Positions 17,561 to 26,485 are shown, counted from the first letter of the stretch. The stretch: DNA of 64,000 nucleotides from Thermosphaera sp. (GCA_038827615.1 JAWBNK010000001.1:58290-122289); one strand, 5' to 3'. Numbers and translations: made by a program. Notes: generated from the sequence alone by a model not told the origin.

Positions 17561-17659
17561 ATGAATCGTGAAGACAGGATTTTCTGGGCTCAACAACCCG
17601 TGGCAACTTATGTTGGCCTGCCTGATTCATCATTGAGTGTAGGTGAAGAGTGGTGGTAA
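17561..17659 (+). CDS. Candidate 32-residue leader ORF before copA
   Basis: ATG 17561 is preceded by GGTGAAG at a proper distance, and TAA 17657 overlaps the GTG start of the copper ATPase by 10 bases in another frame, so translation could be coupled. A TATA-like TTATATTTATTAAAG sits near 17471-17484. The peptide (MNREDRIFWAQQ... ending VGEEWW) has no Cys, His or internal Met, so it is not an obvious copper sensor. It resembles nothing known to me. It may be a leader peptide or chance. Confidence 0.4.
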   Translation: MNREDRIFWAQQPVATYVGLPDSSLSVGEEWW

Positions 17660-20082
17660 GCGCGGATTCCCCTGGTCACGAGCTTAGGAGAGAGAGGTTT
17701 CGTTTAATCGGTGTCGATTGTGCTGCCTGCATCTACTCCATAAGAAGATCTCTGGAACGATTAGACGGTGTCGTCGGTTTCGAGGCGGATGTAAACAGCG
17801 GGGATGCAGTAGTAGTTTATAATGCTCAGAGGCTCTCTACAAGAGACATAGTCAAGGCCATCAGAGACGTGGGCTACGATGTTGAGAAGAGGCAATTGCG
17901 GCTGTCTATAGACTTGGAGGAAGCCGAAATACCGGCTTTCGAGAAACACGTTTCTAGAATTAATGGTGTTATAGAATGTCGTTACTCCCCTATCACTAAG
18001 GTAGCGGTAATTCTCTTCAACCCTTACACGCTGTCTGAGGCCGAGCTGTTCGATGAAGTTAAGGCGGAATACCCCGGTTTGAGAGAAGTATCCGAAGAAG
18101 CAGCGGAGATTTTGGGAGATGATAAATCCGCCGAGCACGTTAGGAGACTAGTATCTTTCGTTGCGGGCTTGACGGCAGTGACCTATCACGGCTTGATGGC
18201 CCTCGGTGTTGAGACGCCGTTTCATCATTACGATGCATATTTCCTGTTTACTCTAGCAACACTCGTTATTATGTTGAACCTTGACATTTTGTGGAAAGGA
18301 TTGAAATCCCTTGCCCGGTGGACGCCAACCATGGACTCTCTGGTATCACTATCCTCGCTTACAACATACTTGTACAGTACTGCAGTGCTCGTGTTATTGG
18401 GAGGGGGCGGTGAAGTATTCTTCGAGGCATCAGCCGGCGTGCTTGGCTTCGTCGCAGCTGGAAGATATCTCGAAGAAAGATTGAGAAGAAGGGCTTCAAG
18501 GGCTCTTTCCCATCTCGTTGAATTATCCTCGAGAACTGCTAGGGTGGTTGATGGAACTGGGAGCGTAAGGGTTGTCGATATCGGTTTCGTGAAACCAGGC
18601 GATATAATAGAAGTGAGAGCGGGTGAGAGAATCCCTGTTGATGGAGTCGTCGTGGAGGGAGAAGGTTATGTTGACGAGTCAATGTTCACGGGGGAGCCCG
18701 CGCCCAAGGCCAAGGATAGTGAGCTACGGGATGCGGTCTTAGCCGGGTCTTTTCTAGTAAGCGGCTACATTCGGGTAAGAGCGACCAGGGTCGGCGACGA
18801 TACGAACCTAGCGCATATAGTTAAGGCGGTGAGGGAAGCTCAGTTCTACAAGCCCAGTATCCAGAGGATAGCTGATAGAGTAGTCGGCTTTATGACGTGG
18901 GCCGTTATCCTGCTGAGCTCTATTACTTTCGCCTACTGGTTCATTGTGGAGAAACTTCCCGTTGGGGAATCCCTCCTATTCGCGGTCTCAGTGCTAGCAG
19001 TGACATGTCCATGTCCCCTAGGAATAGCCATACCCATGGTTGTATCATTGGCATCGATCAAAGCTACTCAGATTGGAGTATTGATTAGAAGGGGAGACGT
19101 GCTAGAGAGGGTGCTGCAGGTGAACGTTGCTGTTCTAGACAAGACCGGAACTCTTACGGTTGGCAAACCCGAAGTGCTTTCATTCACCCCTCTGAATGGA
19201 TATGATCAGAAAACAGTGCTCGAGAATGCATGTTCAGCCGAGCTCAGGAGTGAGCACCCTCTGGGAAAGGCCATCTTGGATTACTGCTCTACTCATCAAG
19301 TCAGACTCCGCGAAGTATCGGAGTATGATCAAATACCGGGGCTAGGAATAGTCGCCAGGCTCGACGATGTCGATGTTGCAGTAGGTTCTGAGAGGCTTTT
19401 TGAAAGACTTTACGATAACGGGTTAGACGAGTTCTCCTCCTTAATAGACGAGGTATCATCGAGGGGGAGGACTCCTGTGGTTGTAGCGTTGAACGGCGTC
19501 CCCGCCGGAGTCTTCGAGATCGGAGACAAACTTAGACCCGAGAGCAAGGAGTTCATTAGATTCTTAAAGGAGACAGGAATACGTCCAGTTCTAGCGACAG
19601 GCGATAATGAGAAAACAGCTAAGGTTGTATCTTCAGAACTAGGCATAGAGACTGTTCACGCAGAGCTGAGGCCCGAAGACAAGGCCGAGCTCGTTGAGAT
19701 GTTGCAGTCGAGTGGTAACAGGGTTATGTTTGTTGGAGACGGGGTAAACGATGCAGCTTCAATAGGTAGAGCATTCGTGGGAGTGGCGATGGGGAGAGGC
19801 TCAGACTTGTCGAAGGAGGCTGGAGACATTGTTATCGTTAACGACAACTTGTCCTCGTTAATAAAGCTGTTCCAGCTATCGAGGAAGTCTCGGAGAAAAT
19901 CCATGGAGAATCTCGCGTGGGCGTTTGCATACAATTTAGTGCTCGTCCCCATCGCCATGGGAGCTCTATACAAGACCTTCGGGTTGATGCTTAGGCCCGA
20001 GGCGGCGGCTGTTGCGATGATGTTGAGCGATATATCAGTAGTCCTGAACTCCTTGTCTCTTCTAAAGTGGAAACCTAGCTAA
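17650..20082 (+). CDS. copA: Copper-transporting P1B-type ATPase
   Basis: 810 residues. Heavy-metal-binding domain 1 carries GVDCAAC (Cys 24 and 27), and a second ferredoxin-like domain has lost its CxxC. Eight membrane helices follow, with TCPCPLG (CPC at 453-455) as the Cu(I) site in TM6. The actuator has the FTGEP loop, the phosphorylation site DKTGTL (Asp ~497) is in the P-domain, HPLG is in the N-domain, and GDGVNDAAS closes the P-domain. MLSDISVVLNSL in TM8 fits Cu(I)-type pumps. It exports monovalent copper. GTG 17650 has AGGTGAAGA just upstream. A YHS-domain gene converges on it, suggesting a copper-handling pair. Confidence 0.93.
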   Translation: MVVSADSPGHELRRERFRLIGVDCAACIYSIRRSLERLDGVVGFEADVNSGDAVVVYNAQRLSTRDIVKAIRDVGYDVEKRQLRLSIDLEEAEIPAFEKHVSRINGVIECRYSPITKVAVILFNPYTLSEAELFDEVKAEYPGLREVSEEAAEILGDDKSAEHVRRLVSFVAGLTAVTYHGLMALGVETPFHHYDAYFLFTLATLVIMLNLDILWKGLKSLARWTPTMDSLVSLSSLTTYLYSTAVLVLLGGGGEVFFEASAGVLGFVAAGRYLEERLRRRASRALSHLVELSSRTARVVDGTGSVRVVDIGFVKPGDIIEVRAGERIPVDGVVVEGEGYVDESMFTGEPAPKAKDSELRDAVLAGSFLVSGYIRVRATRVGDDTNLAHIVKAVREAQFYKPSIQRIADRVVGFMTWAVILLSSITFAYWFIVEKLPVGESLLFAVSVLAVTCPCPLGIAIPMVVSLASIKATQIGVLIRRGDVLERVLQVNVAVLDKTGTLTVGKPEVLSFTPLNGYDQKTVLENACSAELRSEHPLGKAILDYCSTHQVRLREVSEYDQIPGLGIVARLDDVDVAVGSERLFERLYDNGLDEFSSLIDEVSSRGRTPVVVALNGVPAGVFEIGDKLRPESKEFIRFLKETGIRPVLATGDNEKTAKVVSSELGIETVHAELRPEDKAELVEMLQSSGNRVMFVGDGVNDAASIGRAFVGVAMGRGSDLSKEAGDIVIVNDNLSSLIKLFQLSRKSRRKSMENLAWAFAYNLVLVPIAMGALYKTFGLMLRPEAAAVAMMLSDISVVLNSLSLLKWKPS

Positions 20083-20132
20083 GGGTCAGCCTTTAAATTG
20101 TTTCCTGGCTCCTGACTCCTCGAGCAGTGCTC

Positions 20133-20306
20133 CTACTCCGGCATCCCCGTCGGACCATGTACTATATAGTGTTCCGGGTCTTTCTCGAATGCCCTTAAGC
20201 ACCGCACGCTACAGAAGTAGTAGATTTTTCCCTTGTAAACGCTCTTATACTTTGCTTTGCCAGGGTCCACCTTCATTCCGCACACAGGGTCCACAGCCTC
20301 CTGCAC
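20133..20306 (-). CDS. YHS-domain small metal-binding protein
   Basis: A 57-residue protein, MQEAVDPVCGMKVDPGKAK then YKGKIYYFCSVRCLRAFEKDPEHY. It has the YHS/TRASH-like layout DPVCGM...YYFCSxxC...F..DP..Y with three Cys that can bind copper or another soft metal. The GTG start at 20306 follows GGGGTGTGA closely. It converges on copA, leaving 50 bases between stops. Free-standing YHS domains next to copper ATPases are thought to act as metallochaperones or sensors; delivery of Cu(I) to CopA is inferred from the neighbourhood. Confidence 0.85.
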   Translation of the reverse strand: MQEAVDPVCGMKVDPGKAKYKSVYKGKIYYFCSVRCLRAFEKDPEHYIVHGPTGMPE

Positions 20307-20511
20307 GGCTCACACCCCGTTTAATAATATTGGCAACGCCGGATAATAACTCCCCGACACGAAGCTAACGTTGTGATAGAATCATCATTTTGTTGTTCGG
20401 CGGGCTTTTGATTTAACTAGAAACAACCCCGTTCTCTATATGGTTAGCTCGCAACATCCGCGTAAGGTGCTTTAGGATTTGTTTTCGATGATCCTGCGCA
20501 TGCATCGGGCA
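20307..20511. other. Spacer between the YHS and alcohol dehydrogenase genes
   Basis: 205 bases, downstream of adh and upstream of the YHS gene on the minus strand. It contains AT-rich ATATTATTAAAC close to the YHS start, a possible TATA box although only about 20 bases from the GTG. An ATGATGA word on the minus strand lacks a D box. Nothing else is recognised. Confidence 0.4.
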
Positions 20512-21519
20512 CTAGGTAGAGGTGGCATCTAAAACTATCTGCCCCAGGCTTTGAGCATGCTTGAGATCCTTCAATGCCTCATTCGCCTCATGCAATTTGT
20601 ACTCTCTTACCTCTGGCCGAATCCCATGCTCCAGCGCGATTTCAATGAACTCTGAAACATCTCTCCTAGTAACGTTGGCAACAGTTTTCACCTCTCTCTC
20701 ACCCCACAGGAGTCTGTATTCGAGCCTTTCAACAGGCGTCATGTATATTTCGCCTAGCACAACTCTTCCACCTTTATCCGTCTTCTTCAAGGCCTCCACG
20801 AAGACTTCTGAAGCCGGAGCATACACTATCGCGGCGTCGAGCTTTTCTGGCGGTTCATCCCCCGTCCTCCCCGCCCATTCTGCGCCATTCCTTAGGGCGT
20901 GTTCGATTTTCCACGGGCTGCTCGTAAACACGTAAACGCGAAGACCGAGTTTCCTTGCTGTTTGAAGCATTAAGTGGGCGGCGCTCCCGTAGCCGAATAA
21001 TCCGAGAACACCTTGCTTTCCTAGGAGCCCAGTCATTTTAAGGGACCTGTAGCCAACTGCTCCTGCGCACATTAGCGGAGCGGCATCTGAGTCGCTGAGT
21101 CCATTGGGGATTCTGTGGACATACTTGTAGTGCGCGACCATGTATTCGGCGTATCCCCCGTCAACCGAGTAGCCGGTGAACAAGGCGTTGTCGCAAAGGT
21201 TCTCCAATCCCCTCTTACAGTATTTGCAAACCCCGCATGTCTTGTAGAGCCACGGCACTCCGACCAACTCGCCTTTGGATACTCCTTCAACGCCGTCCCC
21301 GGTCTCCACGACTCTTCCAATAACTTGGTGTCCCGGGATAAGCGGTAATTTAACCGGGGGTAGCTCACCCTCGACTATGTGGAGATCTGTCCTGCAGACT
21401 CCGCACTTGTGGATTCTAATCAACACTTCCTCCGTACTTGGGGAGGGCGTTTCCACCTCTACGTACTTGAGAGGATTTGTTTCAACAGGGGCCGGCTTAT
21501 AGAGGACCATGGCCTTCAT
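20512..21519 (-). CDS. adh: Zinc-dependent alcohol dehydrogenase (MDR family)
   Basis: 335 residues of the medium-chain dehydrogenase/reductase family. The catalytic zinc ligands are in CGVCRTDLHIVEGE and the GHQVIGRV block. The structural zinc loop CGVCKYCKRGLENLC has all four Cys. A Rossmann segment GLFGYGSAAHLMLQTARKLG binds NAD(P); its pattern GxGxxxH is slightly unusual because Ser-Ala replaces the common Gly-Ile. It should oxidise primary or secondary alcohols or reduce aldehydes. It is a single gene divergent from the membrane protein at 21566. Confidence 0.9.
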   Translation of the reverse strand: MKAMVLYKPAPVETNPLKYVEVETPSPSTEEVLIRIHKCGVCRTDLHIVEGELPPVKLPLIPGHQVIGRVVETGDGVEGVSKGELVGVPWLYKTCGVCKYCKRGLENLCDNALFTGYSVDGGYAEYMVAHYKYVHRIPNGLSDSDAAPLMCAGAVGYRSLKMTGLLGKQGVLGLFGYGSAAHLMLQTARKLGLRVYVFTSSPWKIEHALRNGAEWAGRTGDEPPEKLDAAIVYAPASEVFVEALKKTDKGGRVVLGEIYMTPVERLEYRLLWGEREVKTVANVTRRDVSEFIEIALEHGIRPEVREYKLHEANEALKDLKHAQSLGQIVLDATST

Positions 21520-21565
21520 AGGTTAAAATACACCTGACATCTATATGGTTTCAAGGGGGTATTAA

Positions 21566-21976
21566 TTGGTCACGCTAGCCAATACGAGCGTTTACTTTCT
21601 CCAAGCTTTGGCAGGAGCATTAATAATTGCTTTACTGGCTTTCCTCGCGTTGTTTGGTTCTAAGGGTTTCAGAAGATACATTGTAACATGGATGATTATT
21701 GTGCTCATCATATTGCACTACTCGATTGTACTGGTCGTATCAAGGATCGCTAAGGTAACTATATTGCCACTCATTATTATCGAGCGTGATACATACGGTG
21801 GAAGCATTTACCCGGATTATGGCCAACTAGCTGTTCTAGTTTTAATCACCTTGTGGAGGAAGGAGGTTTTCAACACAATTACGTCTTTCTCCAAGAGGCT
21901 GACGCAGAGTGGTGCAGGTGGCGAGAATCCTCAAGCTGGAGAACCTGTTGGAGTGCAAGGTCAAGAGGAGAGTTAA
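21566..21976 (+). CDS. Small membrane protein of unknown function
   Basis: 136 residues with two clear membrane helices (LAGALIIALLAFLALF and WMIIVLIILHYSIVLVV) and probably a third around residues 85-100, then a polar tail rich in Gly, Gln and Glu. Its last 68 bases overlap the SfsA gene in another frame, so the two are probably translated together. No family is recognised. Confidence 0.5.
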   Translation: MVTLANTSVYFLQALAGALIIALLAFLALFGSKGFRRYIVTWMIIVLIILHYSIVLVVSRIAKVTILPLIIIERDTYGGSIYPDYGQLAVLVLITLWRKEVFNTITSFSKRLTQSGAGGENPQAGEPVGVQGQEES

Positions 21977-22625
21977 CAGGTTCACAGTGGAAGTAGAAGT
22001 TAATGGGAAGACAGCAGGAGCTCACTTAACAAACACTGGGAGACTGAGCGAATACCTCGTTAGAGGGAAGAGAGGACTTTGCGCGTTGATTGATTCGCCG
22101 AGGCTTAAGTACAGGTTGATAGCCGTAGAAGACCAATTCGCGTATGCCGTCGTAGATACCTTAACGCAACAAAGAGTTTTCGAGCAACTTCTTGCACAGG
22201 GGATGATTCCCTGGCTTTCCAAGTGCGAGCTGTTTAAGAGGAATTTTAGAGTTAGAGGGGAAGTGATAGACTTCCTTGTAAAGTGTCCGGGTATTTCGCG
22301 GCTGGTTGAGTTGAAGAGCAGCGTTCTCCGAGTTCAAGGTATCTACGCATCATATCCCGACTGCCCCACCGAAAGGGGTAGAAGACAGATCAACGTTTTA
22401 GCCGATGTCGCTGCTGAGTATAAGCCGGCGGTTGTCTTCGTGGCTGCGTTGCCAGGCGTTGTTGGATTCAAACCATACTGTAGCGGAGACCCATTTATTT
22501 TTGACGTGATGAAAAGAGCTGCTGAGAAAGGAGTATTGTTTAAGGCCTTCAACATCTACATGGTTGATGAGACAGGGTGGATCGTTCTGGAAAGACCTGA
22601 TCTCCCCGTAGTGTTGGAATGCTGA
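21909..22625 (+). CDS. sfsA: SfsA family DNA-binding/nuclease-fold protein
   Basis: 238 residues. Family blocks are present: NRFTVEVEVNGKTAGAHLTNTGRLSEYLVRG, then RGEVIDFLVKC, the conserved VELKS, and a C-terminal VKR/AAEKGV segment. The D...ELK arrangement is that of a PD-(D/E)XK-like nuclease fold. SfsA was named for sugar-fermentation stimulation in E. coli; its archaeal role is unknown. The start could be GTG 21909, 21912 or 21918, all inside the end of the previous gene. Confidence 0.88.
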   Translation: MVQVARILKLENLLECKVKRRVNRFTVEVEVNGKTAGAHLTNTGRLSEYLVRGKRGLCALIDSPRLKYRLIAVEDQFAYAVVDTLTQQRVFEQLLAQGMIPWLSKCELFKRNFRVRGEVIDFLVKCPGISRLVELKSSVLRVQGIYASYPDCPTERGRRQINVLADVAAEYKPAVVFVAALPGVVGFKPYCSGDPFIFDVMKRAAEKGVLFKAFNIYMVDETGWIVLERPDLPVVLEC

Positions 22626-22743
22626 ATAACGATGAAGGAGAACAGCATTATAATATGACGCTGTGGGCGAGGGATACGTGTCAGAGTGCGTCGCTTGAAC
22701 CCTTCCCTAGGATGCGGGTTGATATGAATTGAGAGTGGATCAG

Positions 22744-22854
22744 TGCCGCCGCCGGGATTTGAACCCGGGTATCCCGCACCCTCTCTCTAACGGACCTATA
22801 GGGTGTCACGGGCTCGAGAGGCCCGCATACTTGACCGGGCTATACTACGGCGGC
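22744..22854 (-). tRNA. tRNA-Glu (CTC) with a non-canonical intron
   Basis: 111 nt in the genome and 75 nt when spliced. The acceptor is GCCGCCG/CGGCGGC, discriminator A. The anticodon stem CGGGC/GCCCG holds CTCTCGA, anticodon CTC, with no intron at the usual 37/38 site. The T-arm CCGGG-TTCAAAT-CCCGG is intact. The extra sequence lies in the variable region, see the separate entry. Confidence 0.93.
22771..22806 (-). other. 36-nt tRNA-Glu intron in the variable loop
   Basis: A bulge-helix-bulge can be drawn: central helix CCCG/CGGG, bulges TGA and ATA, and intron helix CACCCT/AGGGTG. Cutting after the second base of each bulge removes 36 nt and leaves a 4-nt variable loop. The exact cut inside each bulge is inferred from the general archaeal rule. 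Confidence 0.75.
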
Positions 22855-22914
22855 ATCTAGGTAATGGATTAATTGTTTAAGGGTTTTAAAACCTTGTTTA
22901 ATCTGAAGTGAAGA

Positions 22915-23454
22915 CTACTTTTGATTATTTACATCCGGTCTGGGCGGGGTAACGTTTACCTGACCCTGGTACTTGCCCCCGTATGGCTTGTATACTGGAC
23001 TACTGGTCCTCAGGAAGACTACATGCAGGAATCTTTGAAGCGGGTAGACTCTCACCGGGACGTTCCCCCCAATAATCTCGATAGTGATGTTTCCCTTGAA
23101 CCCGGCGTCGATGACAGTTGGAGGTATGAATAGGTTTAGCCTTGCAAAAGTGCTCCTCAAGTTCACCAGCCCGACAAGGTCTACCGGCATCTCAACCCAT
23201 TCAAGCGTTGTCGCTAGCACGTGCTCGTGCGGATTTATAATAAATCCTTCATCACCCACCTTCTGGCACTCCATGAAGTCTCCCACGTTCACCAGCCTAG
23301 AGTCGAGCACTCCTCCATTTGGTTTAAACCTGCAGAACTCTCCCCCGAACCGCATGTCGACCCCGTTCTCCCTTACCGTGTCCTCGAACAAAGGGTCTAT
23401 GACGAGGAGCTTCTTCTCCAGGTAAACCCTAATATCCCAGTCGCTCAGAATCAT
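22915..23454 (-). CDS. dcd: dCTP deaminase
   Basis: 179 residues. MILSDWDIRVYLEKK opens the protein as in the family; the catalytic region reads GLVNLRSTFARLNLFIPPTVIDAGFKGNITIEI, with the RSTxAR motif and the substrate-binding Asp-Ala-Gly. It converts dCTP to dUTP, the precursor for dUMP and then dTMP made by ThyX, encoded 2 kb away. Some archaeal members also hydrolyse dUTP; sequence does not decide. GAGGTG lies 6 bases before the ATG. Confidence 0.93.
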   Translation of the reverse strand: MILSDWDIRVYLEKKLLVIDPLFEDTVRENGVDMRFGGEFCRFKPNGGVLDSRLVNVGDFMECQKVGDEGFIINPHEHVLATTLEWVEMPVDLVGLVNLRSTFARLNLFIPPTVIDAGFKGNITIEIIGGNVPVRVYPLQRFLHVVFLRTSSPVYKPYGGKYQGQVNVTPPRPDVNNQK

Positions 23455-23599
23455 TCAAACACCTCGCGGGGGCTCCCCCGATACATATGTTTCAGCGTGT
23501 TATTTAAACACAGACGTCTTCGCGCCTACTCAACCCTGAATAAGGCTGGGGAAACAGGAAAAAAATCTAGCTGCGTGATTCAAGAGGAAAAGTGAATCG

Positions 23600-25015
23600 C
23601 TATTCTTGCACCTCTTGCAGCGGGGGAGCCGGAGGTCTTCCCGCGGCCCTCCCGATCGCCACTACTATTAGGAAGGTGATTACCCCGACCAGTGCTCCTA
23701 TCACGGAGTCTCCGATGCCGTATGGCTGACCCGCTAGTCTCCAGTAGACGCCGGCTATGCTTCCAGTTATTATTGATGCTATACCTGCTTCCTTAGTGAC
23801 ATACTTCATGATCAATCCGAGTGCGAAGGGGGCAAACGGTCCAGCCGACCTGAGCATGAATGCAAACGTGTTTATAGTTACGATGTCGAATCGTGTCAAA
23901 GCAGCGGCAGCGGCTAATGCACCCACGAAGACGACGCCTAGGCGCGTAAGTATTAGTATCTCCCTGTCGCTTGCGTTCTTCCTCAAGTACCTCTTCCACA
24001 CGTCAACGGTGAAGATTGAGGCGACGCCGAGCATGTCTGAGTCTGCACTCGACATGGTCGCGGCTAGTACAGCGGCTAGCGCTAGTCCAGCGATAGGCTC
24101 GGGGGCGTAGCCCAGCATTACTTTAGCGTATGCGTCGCTAGCGCTGATGCCAGGGAGTTCTGCGAGGGCAACGAGCCCTATGATGGCTGGAATGAACGCG
24201 TAAATGCTCATGAAGATGCCTGATAGTATTGATCCCTTTAATGCTATTTTTTCATCCTTCGAGGCGAGGGCTCTCGAAGCCATCTCAGCACCGGTGATGA
24301 AAGACACTATGTACATGAAGACGAGGTTTAAGATGTTGTTGTATCCAAGCTTGAAGAAATCGAGCTGTCCAGCGGGGAGTCTCGCGACGACACTCTCCCA
24401 GCTTCCAGCATTTGCGAGTATGAAAGGGACAGCTATCAGCATTCCAAGAGTAATCATGAGCCACTGGACGAAATCCGTTAACACATCAGCCCAAAGCCCG
24501 CCGAGAATCGTGTACAGTATTGTGATGATGGTTGCCAACAATACTCCTGTTTCAAACGGGAGGCCGGTTAAAGCCGAGAATATCGTGCCCGAGGCCAGTA
24601 TTTGCGATGCGGTGAGTGTTGTTAGAGATATCATCTGTAGGATTGAAGTAGTTAAGTGAGATGGAGGGCCGAACCTTCCAGAGATGACTTGCGGGAGAGT
24701 CCAAGCCCTTGTTTTCCTCATATAGTAGAATACGTAGCCAACGGGGATCATGGCTATTCCAGCGGTCATTATGTACCAACCCGCTGACAGCCCCCACGCA
24801 CCGTAGGCTCTTGCAGCAACTCCTACAGTGCTCCCGCCACCGATATTGTTGGCTGAGAGTGAAGCTGCAACGAACAATAACCCCACTCTTCGTCCTGCAA
24901 TTACAAGGTCCTGAGCGGTTCTCACCTTATACCTGGCAGCGTAGAACCCGACTCCTAACATGAATAAGAGATACGCTAGGACTACTATCAAGGCCCATAA
25001 ATACATAACATTCAC
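23600..25015 (-). CDS. Sodium:solute symporter (SSS family)
   Basis: 471 residues with about 13 membrane helices and the SSS core. AARYKVRTAQDLVIAGRRVG near the start is followed by LSANNIGGGSTVGVAARAYG (unwound TM1, the sodium site) and, in the middle, AAVLAATMSSADSDMLG, a family hallmark. It imports an organic solute with Na+, such as a sugar, amino acid, carboxylate or vitamin; the substrate cannot be read from the sequence. A small membrane protein lies just upstream on the same strand and may be its partner. Confidence 0.9.
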   Translation of the reverse strand: MNVMYLWALIVVLAYLLFMLGVGFYAARYKVRTAQDLVIAGRRVGLLFVAASLSANNIGGGSTVGVAARAYGAWGLSAGWYIMTAGIAMIPVGYVFYYMRKTRAWTLPQVISGRFGPPSHLTTSILQMISLTTLTASQILASGTIFSALTGLPFETGVLLATIITILYTILGGLWADVLTDFVQWLMITLGMLIAVPFILANAGSWESVVARLPAGQLDFFKLGYNNILNLVFMYIVSFITGAEMASRALASKDEKIALKGSILSGIFMSIYAFIPAIIGLVALAELPGISASDAYAKVMLGYAPEPIAGLALAAVLAATMSSADSDMLGVASIFTVDVWKRYLRKNASDREILILTRLGVVFVGALAAAAALTRFDIVTINTFAFMLRSAGPFAPFALGLIMKYVTKEAGIASIITGSIAGVYWRLAGQPYGIGDSVIGALVGVITFLIVVAIGRAAGRPPAPPLQEVQE

Positions 25016-25076
25016 AAGGTAATATTCACGGTTAAAGTAAAAAAATCTTTAGTTTCTCGCAATAGTCTTGATCGAG

Positions 25077-25427
25077 TTAAATGGGAGTCGCGCCTTCACT
25101 AGTCATTAAATCATCATACTTTACGTATGCAGCGAGGAGAAGTGCCCCGACCACAACTCCGCCGAAGATGAACCCGAGAGCACAGTCTGTGAGAGTCAAG
25201 TTCTTCGCTTCTTTGAACTTACCCTTTTGGATTAAGTCGATTATCTGTGTGCAGTGATAGTAGACGACGAAGTCAATTATTGCAATAACCATTACAAAGA
25301 AGCCCACTACGATGAATATGGTCGCGATCCCAATAATCAAGAGTACGACCGCGAATAATACCGAGATAGTGGACGCCATGCGTGTTAAACTGAGAATAGT
25401 GTCGAGCGCGTGAGGTCTCTCGCTCAC
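25077..25427 (-). CDS. Small three-helix membrane protein
   Basis: 116 residues. Two long adjacent hydrophobic stretches (TISVLFAVVLLIIGIATIFIVVGFFVMVIAII) and a third near the C-terminus (CALGFIFGGVVVGALLLAAYV). The polar loop between them holds CTQIIDLIQKGKFKEAKNL, a short helix-like segment also seen in DUF973-like crenarchaeal proteins. The gene lies 61 bases upstream of the symporter on the same strand. Function unknown. Confidence 0.5.
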   Translation of the reverse strand: MSERPHALDTILSLTRMASTISVLFAVVLLIIGIATIFIVVGFFVMVIAIIDFVVYYHCTQIIDLIQKGKFKEAKNLTLTDCALGFIFGGVVVGALLLAAYVKYDDLMTSEGATPI

Positions 25428-25464
25428 GAGGTTTCCCTTAGTAAATATTGGTTTCGAGAAAGTA

Positions 25465-26466
25465 TTAAGAGTTCCGGAAAAATTTCAGAGCATTCCAAGC
25501 TGTTGTGAGACACTGGCTTATCTGGGAGTTGGGTACATGCTCGGGGCATTTTTGAATAGTGAATGAACACTCGCCTCTCAGGTAATCGTCAAGAGTGCAA
25601 GGCTTGAGGCGGGTTCTATTCTCGTAAAGCACGCATCTCGGTCCAGCATAATTGAAAAGAGTGGGGTGAACCTCTACTAGTTGACTCCACAAGCCCCACG
25701 CAACCATTCTTATCTCCCACTGGGCGCGGGCACACATTCTCAATGGGAGGAATATTTCTAAGAGCTCCCGGGCGTTCATGGATACTAAGAGCCTTGTCTT
25801 AACGGCTTGCGGTAGGAGGTATCTAGCGTCTTCATACGAGGTCTGAGATGCAAGCGCTTCGTAGTATCCCGCCGTTGCCATCAATAACTGCTTCAAGGGC
25901 TCAACCCTCCTGGTTTCAACCAGTGAGGGCGGAACGATAAACCCCTCTGCTACGAGATCTAGTAGCGTTTCAAAATCCTCGAGCTCGTCAACGAGTTTAT
26001 ACAATAGCGTGCTTATCCTGCCGGGGTCTTCTGAAAACTCAACCCTCATTGCCGAGAAGGCTTTTTCAACCAAGCCTTTCAAGTATCTATCACTGTATCT
26101 CTGGGACAACTGGGAGTAGCTGGCATGCCTGTGTCTAACTAGTTGGTGGCTGCATGCTCTACTGCACACGACTTCGAAAACGTAAATGCTATGCTCGAGC
26201 GGGCTTCCATGACCTCTGGAGACAAGCTCTCTAATCCACACGTTCTTCTTCTCGGGACTCAGGCTTTCCATGATACTCGTAAAATCCTTGGGAGTGATCG
26301 TCAACTTTGCCGATGATGCTATTATGTTTTCAGACTCGTTGAGCCACGCCACGAGGTTGACTCGTGGGAGATGCTTCGGCGTTGATTCTCGAGAGACCTT
26401 TTCCATGCTTAAAACCTGCGTCTGAACCTCTCCAAACCGAGTATACTTATTATGCAGGTTTTTCAT
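25465..26466 (-). CDS. thyX: FAD-dependent thymidylate synthase
   Basis: 333 residues. The ThyX motif RHRHASYSQLSQRY (RHRxxSxxxxSxR) is complete, and the downstream block with NARELLEIFLPLRMCARAQWEIR binds dUMP and FAD. It methylates dUMP to dTMP using methylene-tetrahydropterin and reduced FAD. The protein is longer than the usual 220-250 residues. A ~40-residue N-terminal extension may be an artefact, since ATG 26406 is an alternative start. The C-terminal extension has five Cys in GPRC...KPC...GEC...QKC...SQC and is real. The gene is divergent from the PspC gene. Confidence 0.92.
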   Translation of the reverse strand: MKNLHNKYTRFGEVQTQVLSMEKVSRESTPKHLPRVNLVAWLNESENIIASSAKLTITPKDFTSIMESLSPEKKNVWIRELVSRGHGSPLEHSIYVFEVVCSRACSHQLVRHRHASYSQLSQRYSDRYLKGLVEKAFSAMRVEFSEDPGRISTLLYKLVDELEDFETLLDLVAEGFIVPPSLVETRRVEPLKQLLMATAGYYEALASQTSYEDARYLLPQAVKTRLLVSMNARELLEIFLPLRMCARAQWEIRMVAWGLWSQLVEVHPTLFNYAGPRCVLYENRTRLKPCTLDDYLRGECSFTIQKCPEHVPNSQISQCLTTAWNALKFFRNS

Positions 26467-26485
26467 AAAAAATTACGTGATAACA

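Noticed and set aside
20370..20400. Minus-strand ATGATGA as box C of another sRNA
   Set aside because: No CTGA box follows within 100 bases.
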